From NCBI GenBank assembly GCA_934047225.1, contig OW203992.1, positions 12,637,501 to 12,701,500 on the forward strand: a stretch of 64,000 bases of DNA. The letters are read 5' to 3'. Position 1 is the first letter of the stretch. Each line of letters opens with the position of its first letter. The translations under genes and the position numbers were made by a program. Under the pieces are notes generated by a model that searched no databases, was not told where the DNA came from, and saw nothing but the letters and a program-made list of their open reading frames with translations. Shown here piece after piece: positions 35,655-45,690 of the stretch. This stretch comes from Ypsolopha sequella (Eukaryota > Arthropoda > Insecta > Lepidoptera > Ypsolophidae).

Positions 35655-35830
35655 ATTTATATTAAGGCGATTACCATCGCCAAATTACCAGCTCGATATT
35701 TGTCACTACAAATATCAACGGAAACGACATTGAAATAACGTTCATATCAGCGCGCAATGCATAGTGGCTGTTACGACGCTCGCTGCGTCCTTGATAGAGC
35801 GAAATAGGGGAAAATTATACTTTTCACTTG
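35655..35830 (+). repeat. Dispersed repeat DR4, copy 1
   Basis: It shares ACAAATATC, AATAACGTTCAT, AGCGC and TACTTTTCACTTGGACG-like segments, in that order, with 63530-63680. No coding content. Confidence 0.55.
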
Positions 35831-38356
35831 GACGTGATTACTCGATTGAATAATCTTATGTTATGTTTATAGCTATAAAGTTTATCAATTTATCAAAGCA
35901 TAGATGAATTCAATCGGCCAAGCCACTCAGGAGCAGTAGGGAATTTGAGGTCAAAAAACACCATTCAGTAAAAAAAAAATCGTGTAGAAGTTTTAGTGGT
36001 ATGAAAAAGAAAACTGTTGCATATGTTGTCTAAGAGTTGATTATTCATAATACATTTTTTCATTATTTTTGGTTTGGCCATAAACGAGGAGTAGGCTTTA
36101 GAAAGTACCCATTTGGCAATAGTAAGGGCCTTACTGCGAGTGAGACACATTCTCCATGCTAGGATTGTCCTGCGACGTGCTGATAAATCATAGTGATATT
36201 ACCAAGTCGTTGTGTGGCGGCGTGTAATATATCAGAGGCATAAAGGAGGGCTCGCGACCGTCAGTCGTCGTCGCTACTTCAGCCTTTCGCTGAAGAAATC
36301 CCTCCCGTCTCGTGTGGAATAGAGACAAATGTTGCCATACTACCGTCACTGCACCAACCATCTGTCAGCAAAATAAAGAACACTTCTCATCCGTTTATAA
36401 ACTCAAAGTGAAATATGTAAATGAAAAAAAAAACACAGACGACTTTATAATTTTTATCAAGCTCTCTGGATGTGAGCGAACGCTTAGTAAGGCAACAAAG
36501 GCTCCAAGGGACTCGCATAACCAAAGCTTTTAGGCGGGCAGTTATCGTGCCAACCACAAATGCGAATTTACGCTTTGCATTTTGCAAAATTAAAAGCGAC
36601 ATTTTCAATGCAATTGCGAGCGTTCTTTCCACAGTCGGCGCGGGTAATGGCCACTCCAATCCAAAATAGCGCGCTCTTTTTTTTGCAGACGCTTTCGTAA
36701 ACACTCATTTTAAACTGTTTGCAGTGCACTTCAGTTTTTATTAAATAACTATGGGTATGTTTAAAAATGAACTTTTTTTTCCTTTCTAAATATGTTTTGT
36801 AATAGTGTACTGAAGCGGTTAAATCGTTTGATGCAAAATGAGTCTTATTAGTAGGTCCAAATACGCAATTAGAATAACTAGATGGGTTAAGTCGGATCCT
36901 AAGCACTGTTTATATTTACATGATAATAGTAACGTTCATTAGTGTGAAAATCACAAAACAAATGAAATATATTTATTTATGTAATATGGGTACATTATGT
37001 ACACTTCTTACAGGTCAGGTTTAAAGTTAAAAGTTAATTAAAATAATATTTTTCGTTTTGTGATACTTAAGGCTGCGTATAAACCTGGACAAATTAGTGA
37101 TTTTGCCCCCGCATCCCCGCGCCTCAACTGTTTACGCGACCGGCCGTCACCGGCCGCGAGCGCTATTTCTTAGCTCCAGCGAGCGGTGTGGAGCCGCGGT
37201 CATTAACCCGTGCGTGCTAGTTTTCAATGATAAGTAATGCATCTACAATGTACAAAATTCAACGCAGTAAGACAAAACGGTTTGTTCGCAATGTTATTTT
37301 TTTGCGTAATTGTGTTTGCATCTAATTTTTATATTTCGAAATTTTATTTTTCAAAGATCATACTTGCAAAAAAATATAGAAACCCTTCAGATAGTGACCG
37401 AAGCTTGATACTTGGTAGTCTTGATGCGGGTGAAGTCTAGATTAAAATAAGCCGAGTAGGCCCTGCCCCGAGCAGTACCGCCCGCAAGATGGGGGGGGGG
37501 GGGCAGGTGTGTCGGAACAAAAAAATCTAACGCGTCATGATTTCACACAAGGAAGTATTTGGTATCATTTTCGTATAAATTAAGAATGAGGAATTCGAAT
37601 TTGAGGTTTTCGTAATAATACCTTTTTGTACAAAAGCGTTTTTTTTAAGTTAGGAGTATTATTTTACTGAATGAATAAGTATAAATTTTGCATTGGTAAG
37701 TTATAATAAAAATAATAAATACTGAGTTATAATCTAACTATTTTGGTTAATAACAACATATAATTTATATGTACTTATTACATATGTATAGACAAGGTTC
37801 ACTAAAAGGTGAGAAACCCTGGTGAAAATTTCACAAATTCCTACTTTGGTGTATTTTACATTAGAGTTTCACATTATTTTTATTTTACACTATAATAAAT
37901 ACTAGCATAAACTGTTCTGGCTTTTAGGAGGTTCTGTCAGTTTTTATATCATGATCAAACGTTTCATGGTCTTGCAAATCTACTGATGGGATTAGTGAGT
38001 TTTTTCTGATGCGTGCAGCTATTATTGATAATATTTTGGTAAATTTGGTAAATATTTTTATGCCATCCTTATAATATCAAATTGCAAATATTTTGTCACA
38101 ATTACCTTTATGCTTGAACTAGAGTTTTGTTATTCTTACACGGCGCAGAAAATATTTTTTGCCCTTGTGGTATACTTAGCTCATTCACTTTTAAAAATTT
38201 CAATTGCGCCATTATTGCACCGGTTGTGCGGTATCATCATACTCTACGAAATTTGTTTCTAATTGATCTTTTCTAGGTTGTAATGCACTCTAAACAATGT
38301 TTAGAGAAGAGTATCCAAAGCCATTGATTTCGCTATAAATCAAATAATCTTAGTTT
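35831..38356. other. Intergenic, no gene seen
   Basis: It includes a 13-base G run (37491-37503), a GC-rich CGGCCGTCACCGGCCG palindrome (about 37140-37157) and an inverted CTCTAAACA/TGTTTAGAG pair just beyond the end of the Mutator/YqaJ gene (about 38288-38306). Overlapping minus-strand frames at 36387-36906 show no motif. Confidence 0.4.
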
Positions 38357-40778
38357 CTATTTATTTAAATTTCTCCGCTTAGGATTTGTATCATTTAAGC
38401 CTTGTCCTTTTCTTTTAACAGCAACACCTTTTGTTGGCCCACGCAATGGCATATTTCTACTTCGCCGAGGATCGACCAATTCTGGTAACAAATGCTCCAT
38501 ATAAAATGATTTTAACTTTGGAAACATTTGTTTTGTCCAAAATTGGTCGTCTTTTTCTATTGTTTCAATTTTTAATTTATTTGCTCCATACCACACGCAA
38601 AATAAGCAAAATTGCCGTTTTGTTATATGGAGTTGCCCCTGCGCCTGGTAATACCATGCATGCTTCTTATTTACCAGCAATTTTCCATCAGTTAGCTTAT
38701 AAAAAGGCAGTTTCTTGTTCCTGACTGCCTCTTCTAACGATGGAAAGTTATTTATTGACAGGGGACATTTTATTTCCACAATTTTGTCATTTTCGACAAG
38801 TCCATCGGGCGTCGCACCCAAATAAGGTATTTCCTCGTCAATAAATAATCCGCACGATTTGATTTCTATATTTAATTCTCTAGACATCTGATCGAGAGCG
38901 GTTTTCTCATTTTCAACTCCATGCCTTATGGCCGCGATGTGAGACAAATCTGTTTTATATAGCAGACTCTTGACTATAGTAGGCCCAGTACTATCTTTTT
39001 TATTTATTATTTTTCCAAAATTGGAAGCCGTTATCATGTTTCTGCGTAACTCAAGCCATTCACTTGAGTCTCGCTGTAATACTGTTGCCCTTTCTATCGC
39101 GTACCTTTGTTCTTTTGTCCTGACGAGATTGTTCAAAAACGTCAAGTCAGGTTTTTCACATCTTTCTCCATAATTTTCATCTTTGCCTTGGCTTCCTACT
39201 ATACTTCTTGCTTTTGAAGCGTACTTCAGTTTTTTGCGAACGCATTTTCGGGCGGCTTTTTTAATCCTTTGTTCTTCGAAACGTTTGCGCACGGTTACTC
39301 TCGGACTATGTCCTAAAATATTTTTCCCTAGGTTGTGCAAGGGTCTCTTTGTGTTAAAGGAAACGACAGCTGCGAGACATCGAGTTTTATATCCTTGCCT
39401 TAAGCTAAAGTTAACCCGTTTCCCTCCAACGAATTTGGCTACAACGCTATTATAGCTCTCAACGCAATTGCTATCAACGTCATTAATAAGGCTCCTTGCA
39501 TTTGACGCCACTATCCCTACAATGAACTGAATTTTAAGCCAGATTGCTGATGTCTTAAGGATGTTTACAAGATTTTCGCTTTTCTTCTCACTTTGGCAAT
39601 AGTAACTTTTGCACTGTTCATGCTCACCGAAAGCGTGATTGTAGCTGTTGGAAATGTCACCATACAATTTATTTATTCTTATCGAAATATGTTCATTCCC
39701 ATTTTTGTGTTCTTTTATTGATGAACAAATTGCTTTACGAACCGCCAAAATTCGTTGTGTGGTAATTTTATCGCGAGTACTTTTTGCGTATTTTGTGTCA
39801 CTTGTCAGGGCCGATAATTTTGTACACATATTCCGCAGTAAGTGGTTGCGGCACTCAATTTTTTCGACTGTATGTCCAGAATATGGTCGCGCCTCTAAAA
39901 TTTTTTTTTAGGTATTGCAATCGCCGTCGGCAATCATCCGTCCATAAATTAAATCGTACATTTCAATTGAATTCTGAAATCCTTCTAATATTATTTCCGA
40001 TTCCATGCCAGTAGAAGGCCCTGTATAATTTTTAAAACAATTATGTTGTTTTGCTTCTACATTTTTGTTAGCAGCCCGTGCACAAATGCAACAATATTTG
40101 TTTTTTATGCCGAGGTATAAAACTTCTTTAAATTTACGCCCAATGATCGCTGCACCTCCTGAAAGTGCAGAATAATTTCCACTACTTCTGTAGGACCTTT
40201 TACACCAAAACCCATCCACAATAACATCAATCACTGCTTTGCCATTTTTCACTCGACCTTCCTCGATTGCAGCTTCGTTTTCACGGTTAGCTGCTTTTTC
40301 CATCACTAGTGTCGCAGTTTTTTCCCATTCCGTAGACATTGTTTCATTTGTTGAATCAAAAACTGGTTGTGACATTGATGGAATGTTCATCGCCGTAAGC
40401 AAATCAGAAAATTGTGTGAGACCAATACCAGACGTGACCATTCCAGAAACTGCAGCCCTGTTAAGATCTAAAGTGCTTTCAGGCTTTGGATTACAGGTAT
40501 TTATAGTTAATTCAACATTACACATATTACATTTGAATGTTAATTTAGACATTAGACCTATCTTTTTTTCACCCTGAAGATCCAAATTATTTAATCCACA
40601 GCCGAATTTTGAATGACTAGCAATTTTTTTTAAATTATGTAAAAAATAATTTATATCTATTATTCTTCTCTCTTCGTTGCAATCTGTATAAGCTTCTTCA
40701 GTACTCGGACAACGAACTTTCCTTCTTCTCCGTTTTATTTTCTTTTGTTTCTTAGTATTTACGTAAGTGCGACATGGC
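38357..40778 (-). pseudogene. Terminal exon: Mutator-like transposase domain and YqaJ nuclease
   Basis: An acceptor TTTTATTGCAG opens a 2422-nt exon. It begins with a basic and cysteine-containing stretch, then RRIIDINYFLHNLKK and FKCNMCNVE (CxxC). The Mutator-like domain follows (AVIDVIVDGFWCKRSY; LIYGRMIADGD; VEKIECRNHLLRN; NCVESYNSVVAKFVGGKR). The YqaJ domain lies at about codons 828-996, with LRRNMITASNF, GVENEKTA, LGATPDGL, VEIKCP and YYQAQGQL. These give the Glu, Asp, Glu-x-Lys and Gln expected at a lambda-exonuclease-type active site. The TAA at 39910-39908 splits it into open frames of 225 (counted from a TTG) and 490 residues that lie in the same frame. AATAAA overlaps the last two codons before the TAG stop. 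YqaJ nucleases accompany transposases in some eukaryotic DNA transposons; the role here is inferred. Confidence 0.85.
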
Positions 40779-40975
40779 CTGCAATAAAAACAGGCTCGTA
40801 TTTAACCCATGAATTTTTAGCTGTTAGGTTTGGGGTCAAAAATTAATTTTGGTAATCATTAAAATTGTAGCGAAAAAAAATTATGAAATAAACTTGCTAA
40901 AGTACCATCCAGCGAAATATTATAAAATTATAACAGAAGAACAAAACAGTTTGCTAAAAATAAAGTGGTACGTAC

Positions 40976-41170
40976 CGCCTAGGTGTAAGACATTCATCAT
41001 CAATGTCTTTCTCCTTTACATTATTATCTGATACGGTAGTACCAAAGTTAGCAGGGATGGCGCTCATATTCTTTGGTGTATGACGGCCACTATCGATGTC
41101 TTTGAGCTGTTCATAATGATCTGACTTGATATTGGCATCAGCAGGAATAACGTTAGTTATCGACTTAGAA
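40976..41170 (-). CDS. Mutator/YqaJ gene exon 7 (duplicated cassette)
   Basis: It has the same length as exon 6 (195 nt), the same acceptor context and a donor CTAGGCG followed by GTACGT. It encodes SKSITNVIPADANIKSD and the ending KDIDDECLTP. The flanking intron is part of the duplication (both copies carry a GGGAGACAGGC(T/G) segment about 35-45 bp upstream of the exon). Confidence 0.75.
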
Positions 41171-41265
41171 CTAAAAAACAAAACAAATACAAGCTATACA
41201 AAAGCTACCCTTATGGGAGACAGGCTTGAGTTTATGTATGTATGTGTGTATAAAGTGGCACGTAC

Positions 41266-41460
41266 CCCCTAGGTGTAAGACACTCATCATCACCATCTTT
41301 CTCCTTTTCATCGTAATCTGATCTGGTAGTACCAACGTGAGCAGTAATGACGTTTATATTATTCGGCGTAAGACATTCACCATCGATGTCTTTCTGCTGT
41401 TCATCATGACCTGACTTGATATTAGCATCAGCAGGAATAATGTTAGTTATCGACTTGGAA
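41266..41460 (-). CDS. Mutator/YqaJ gene exon 6 (duplicated cassette)
   Basis: A 195-nt exon between TTTTTTAG and CTAGGGG followed by GTACGT. It encodes SKSITNIIPADANIKSG and two related half units that end KDIDGECLTP and KDGDDECLTP. It is the upstream member of a tandem exon duplication with 40976-41170, offset 290 bp. Both edges are phase 2. Confidence 0.75.
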
Positions 41461-41577
41461 CTAAAAAACAAAACATATACAAGTTTAACAAATGCAACCC
41501 CTGTGGGAGACAGGCGTAGTGCCTGTTTTATAGTTGTGCAATATATGTAGATTTAAATAAATAAATAATTTATTTAC

Positions 41578-41655
41578 CTTTCATCTATAGGTGCGTCTTC
41601 TTCCGGTACTTCATATAATACAATATCATGACGTTGGAGATCCATTAAATCGATT
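41578..41655 (-). CDS. Mutator/YqaJ gene cassette exon 5
   Basis: A 78-nt exon between CTATTTTAG and GAAAG followed by GTAAAT. It is acidic (VLYEVPEEDAPIDE), with both edges phase 2. Confidence 0.65.
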
Positions 41656-41752
41656 CTAAAATAGAAATAATTATGTTTTACGTTAATGGCTACTTTTAAA
41701 TTGTATAAAATAAATTTAATGTTTAAAATGACAAGTATTTAGACTTGAATAC

Positions 41753-41809
41753 CTTTTGGGTTCAAAATATTCACCGTCGGTATTTTTTTGGGTTATCATT
41801 GAATCTGGG
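41753..41809 (-). CDS. Mutator/YqaJ gene cassette exon 4
   Basis: A 57-nt exon between GTTTTAG and AAAAG followed by GTATTC. It encodes PDSMITQKNTDGEYFEPK and a split arginine codon, with both edges phase 2. The DGE-x3-EPKR ending resembles the other cassettes. Confidence 0.65.
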
Positions 41810-42210
41810 CTAAAACAAACAATGTTCTTTTATTAATATGGTTGCAAAGATTGAATATATTTTAATATATTTAAACTAATATGCGTGAGGAGTTTAAATG
41901 AAATATACTTGAAAGCGTTTCTTAAAACATAAAAAAGTAAACCACTTTTTTTTCACACTTTTATGAAAATAAAATATTATACAATGTACAGTCATAACAT
42001 AATGTTGTATACAATTAATTTTATTAGATTGCATTACAAACTAGAAAAGATCAATGAGAAACAAATTAGAAGTAAACAAATATTTTGAAAAAAGGCCTTG
42101 TGTCGTAATATTCACAGAACGCCCACGTGAGCGTCCAATATGTGCATTATTAAGTATTAACAAAAATTCGGTGAACAAGTATGGTAGAGAAATTCGACGG
42201 TCCAGTATGA

Positions 42211-42283
42211 GTACCTCGGTGGAGTAATCGGGAGCGCAATTGTCATGTAAGCAAGAGGTCGCAGGTTTGAATCCTTCCACGAG
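42211..42283 (+). tRNA. Degenerate tRNA-like sequence (pseudogene or SINE head)
   Basis: The stretch has an A-box-like TGGAGTAATCGGGAGCGC, a B box GGTTTGAATCC (42263-42273, close to GGTTCGAATCC) and a T-run about five bases after the end. The anticodon stem does not pair well and the acceptor stem is irregular, so it is unlikely to be a working tRNA. It lies inside an intron of the Mutator/YqaJ gene, antisense to it. Confidence 0.4.
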
Positions 42284-42462
42284 ATTTCTTTTTTAAATAA
42301 TTGTTTTCTTGAAATTTGTTTCTGATTTATCTTTTCTATATGATATAATACATGAATAATAAACGATAAAATGAAAATTAGCTAAATCACTGCGCAATTC
42401 TAATCTCGGGAAGTTTTTTTAAAGCTATCTCACATATTATTTTATAAATATAATAATATTAC

Positions 42463-42570
42463 CGTTTAGGTGCACTGTGCTCGTTACCATCTTGCTCATG
42501 CACATTATAAACGGAGGTAGACGCAACGACAGGAATAAAGTTTGCAGGCTGGATATTTGTCAACAGTGGT
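42463..42570 (-). CDS. Mutator/YqaJ gene cassette exon 3
   Basis: A 108-nt exon between GTATTGTAG and the donor AAACG followed by GTAATA. The peptide ends in a HEQDGNEHSAPK run and a split arginine codon, similar in layout to the ends of the cassettes at 41266 and 40976. Both edges are phase 2 and there is no stop. Confidence 0.7.
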
Positions 42571-43042
42571 CTACAATACAAAACAAAAATAAACTCTTAA
42601 CAAAAAATATTAACTGATTTCAAATGTAACAGCACCCATTCACTCAAAAGTTTACAAAAAATTTAAATTTGAATTCCTCAACTTTAATTTATACAAACAT
42701 GATAGCAAATATGCCCTTGGATGAAATCACGACGCGTTGGTAATTTTTGTATTCGGAGTGGCAGGAGCGTCCTCCGACACCCCTGGCCCGCCCACTCGAA
42801 TGATGGAACTGCTGGGAGCAGGCTATAATCTGCTTATTTTGACCTAGGCTACACCTGTACCAAGTTTTATGCTTCGGTCACTATCTGAAGGGTCCATGTC
42901 AATAGAACATGCAACATTTTTACCAAGAAAAGTAATGATTAGTTAGAAGTTAAATTTATTTCAGTAAGTCTGGCTTTTTCCTCCGTGTGGTATAGCAAAA
43001 TCGCTATGTTTGATTAAAAGTTGGTAAGTAAGCAGTACTTAC

Positions 43043-43102
43043 CTAGGTTGTATACTTTTTATTTCTATTTCTGCGTCGTCAAATTTAGGCATACATCTTT
43101 TC
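43043..43102 (-). CDS. Mutator/YqaJ gene cassette exon 2
   Basis: A 60-nt exon between TTATTTCAG and the donor CCTAG followed by GTAAGT. It encodes KRCMPKFDDAEIEIKSIQP plus a split arginine codon. Both edges are phase 2. Confidence 0.7.
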
Positions 43103-44180
43103 CTGAAATAAAGGCAAGATGTCAGTCATCATACCAACCTCGAACAAGTCTTTTGTAGAAATCTAAATAAATAAGTGGGCCGCCGTGCTGCCGCCGCTCC
43201 GTGTATACGAGGGTGAATCCAAAAGTTCTAAGCCCGACCTACAAAGAGGTATCAAATCTTTGTAAATCTACCGTCATTTGTTAGAATGTTTTTTCGTGAT
43301 TGATTGCGTGAAGTTGAAGTTCGATACTGCAAGCTATTATTTTTTTGTGATATTTTGTTTAACGCAGTCTGACGGGATTTTACACAATGGAGAAAATTGA
43401 ACACCGTGCTGTGATTAAGTACCTCAATAAAAAAGGTCTTTCACCTAAAGAGATTCATGAAAATATGGAAACAACATTAGGGGAATCTGCTCCATCGTAT
43501 TCCACTGTCAAAAAGTGGGTATCTGAATTTAAACGCGGTCGGGAGACCATTGAAGATGACCCAAGGAGAGGAAGGCCTTCAACGTCTACCACTAAAGAAA
43601 ACACTGACAAAATTTGTGATCTCATCCTAGGAGACCGACGATTGACCATTAGTAGGATAGCTGAGATCACAGGCATCAGTTATGGCCGAGTGCAAAACAT
43701 TATAATTGTAGAATTGGGGTTCCGTAAGGTTTCTGCTCGCTGGGTCCCAAGATTGCTTTCAGCTGACCAAAAACGAGTTCGATTCACAATTTCGCGTGAC
43801 TGTTTGGAACTTTTTGAGGCAGATGCCGAGGATTTTATGTCTCGTTTTGTTACCATAGATAAAAGCTGGGTTCATCACCATACTCCTGAAACAAAACAGC
43901 AATCCAAACAGTGGAAAAGATCTGGCTCACCCACGCTGAAGAAGGCCAAGTGCGTTTTGTCAGCCAACAAAGTCATGGCATCTGTTTTTTGGGATTCGAA
44001 GGGAGTTATTTTATTGGATTATTTACCTAAAGGTAAAACTATAAATTCACGCTATTATTGTAACCTATTACGAAAACTTCGCGAAGAAATAAAAGAAAAA
44101 CGGCCGGGGATGTTGCGTAAGAGAGTTTTGTTTCATCAAGACAATGCACGAGTTCACACTTCGGTTGAAACGATGGCTGT

Positions 44181-44906
44181 TGTCGCGGATTACCGCGAGC
44201 TCGGCCCTATGAAAACGTTTGGTGGTAAAATACAACTTGAACGCATCTTTATTTTGTGCTAGCAACACTTTTTCTTTTCTTTGGCTTACCCGTCTTTTTT
44301 ACCCGCCTGAATGTGAGTTGGACCACATTTTGCTTGCGCCCGTGAAGAGAGGACAGTCTCTGCATCTGCCTCGTGCGCACGAGCCAGGTTTCCTACGTGG
44401 CTGCGTGCGAATACTTTAATCAACAGTCACCCTGGTGAGTAATAGCACCTAATCATGTTGCTCATAACATTAGAAAGTGGTGGTGACTGGGAGGCGAGAT
44501 GAATTGGTTATGTGCTGGTATCAGTGCGTCTTGGAGGCCACGATTCCGTCGTGGCTCTCTAGATGGGTAGTTGATACCAGCTGGTGGCATGGGTTGGACT
44601 GTAGGGGAGGTAGGAGGTCCATCCTCGGAACATAAAGGTTCCGCGTGCTCAGTGTTCACTAGGAGGTAAACTTGTCCCTCGGAACATGGGAGCTCCGAGA
44701 GAGTTGGTACAGCTTGCTGTACGTCGACCATTGTCAACATCAGGCGAAGGCCTGATGCAATGGTGGCTCTCTCTCTTGTATTATAAATTGTAACAAAGAT
44801 GAAAATGAGTGTTTCGCCTCCTAGTCGCTATAGCTTCTAGTAGACCTACTGTTTATAATATTATGTTGCGTGTAATATTTTTCTACCATTCCTAAAGGCC
44901 GCAACA
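44181..44906 (+). repeat. 5' LTR (726 bp)
   Basis: TG...CA ends with short inverted termini (TGTCGCGG and CCGCAACA). By eye the sequence is identical to the 3' LTR over its length. The open frames on both strands inside it carry no known domain. Confidence 0.9.
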
Positions 44907-44911
44907 TAAAA

Positions 44912-44930
44912 TGGTGGAGATGCTGGGATC
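44912..44930 (+). promoter_or_regulatory. Candidate primer-binding site
   Basis: TGG-starting 19-mer, five bases after the 5' LTR, as expected for a sequence complementary to the 3' CCA end of a tRNA. The tRNA species is not assigned. Confidence 0.55.
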
Positions 44931-45041
44931 ACTGTCGTATGTCGGGTCCTGCCGGATTATTGAGAGCAGGACTGTTTTATCTTCCAATGATTAATAGTAA
45001 ATTTAGATGGGGTAGTTTAATATCAAATTAATATAAAGTTT

Positions 45042-45690
45042 TTTTGATAATTCGCTGAGACCAGTGGGGATCTCAGGAATTTAGGCCGGAAGGGTGCAGA
45101 CAAGCACCTAGGCATTAGTTTTGATAATTCGCTGAGACCAGTGGGGATCTCAGGAATTTAGGCCGGAAGGGTGCAGACAAGCACCTAGGCATTAGTTTTG
45201 ATAATTCGCTGAGACCAGTGGGGATCTCAGGAATTTAGGCCGGAAGGGTGCAGACAAGCACCTAGGCATTAGTTTTGATAATTCGCTGAGACCAGTGGGG
45301 ATCTCAGGAATTTAGGCCGGAAGGGTGCAGACAAGCACCTAGGCATTAGTTTTGATAATTCGCTGAGACCAGTGGGGATCTCAGGAATTTAGGCCGGAAG
45401 GGTGCAGACAAGCACCTAGGCATTAGTTTTGATAATTCGCTGAGACCAGTGTGGATCGCAGGAATTTTGGCCGGAAGGGCGCAGACAAATGCCTAGGCAT
45501 GAGTTTTGTTAATTTGCTGAGGCCAGTGGGGACCTCAGAAATTATATTTGAACCGGAAATGTCCACCTAGGCATATGATACCTAGGCATAATGGATTTTG
45601 ATAGTTTATTGGGGCCAGTGGGGACCTCATAAAATATGTTTGTTAACTAAAGTCGTACATTTGCTGAAACCAGTGGAGAATTCAGAAATT
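45042..45690 (+). repeat. 77-bp tandem array in the LTR element leader
   Basis: Units start TTTTGATAATTCGCTGAGAC at 45042, 45119, 45196, 45273, 45350 and 45427. The first five look identical. The sixth has several changes, and later copies (about 45504, 45596, 45656) are increasingly diverged and irregular in length. The unit contains a partly palindromic GGGGATCTCAGGAAT segment. It sits about 130 bp after the primer-binding site, where packaging signals normally lie. Confidence 0.9.

Noticed and set aside
36387..36906. Overlapping minus-strand frames of 105 and 112 codons
   Set aside because: They overlap in different frames, show no motif, and no splice or start context supports either.
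38431..39455. Plus-strand frames of 67-97 codons
   Set aside because: They are antisense to the YqaJ and Mutator-like exon.
44219..44419. 66-codon frame found twice (also 52009-52209), and a 92-codon minus frame found twice (44462-44740, 52252-52530)
   Set aside because: Both pairs lie inside the two LTRs and repeat only because the LTRs are identical. No domain is visible.
45042..45426. Possible CRISPR-like array because of regular repeats
   Set aside because: The units are contiguous 77-bp tandem repeats with no unique spacers, and the DNA is eukaryotic.
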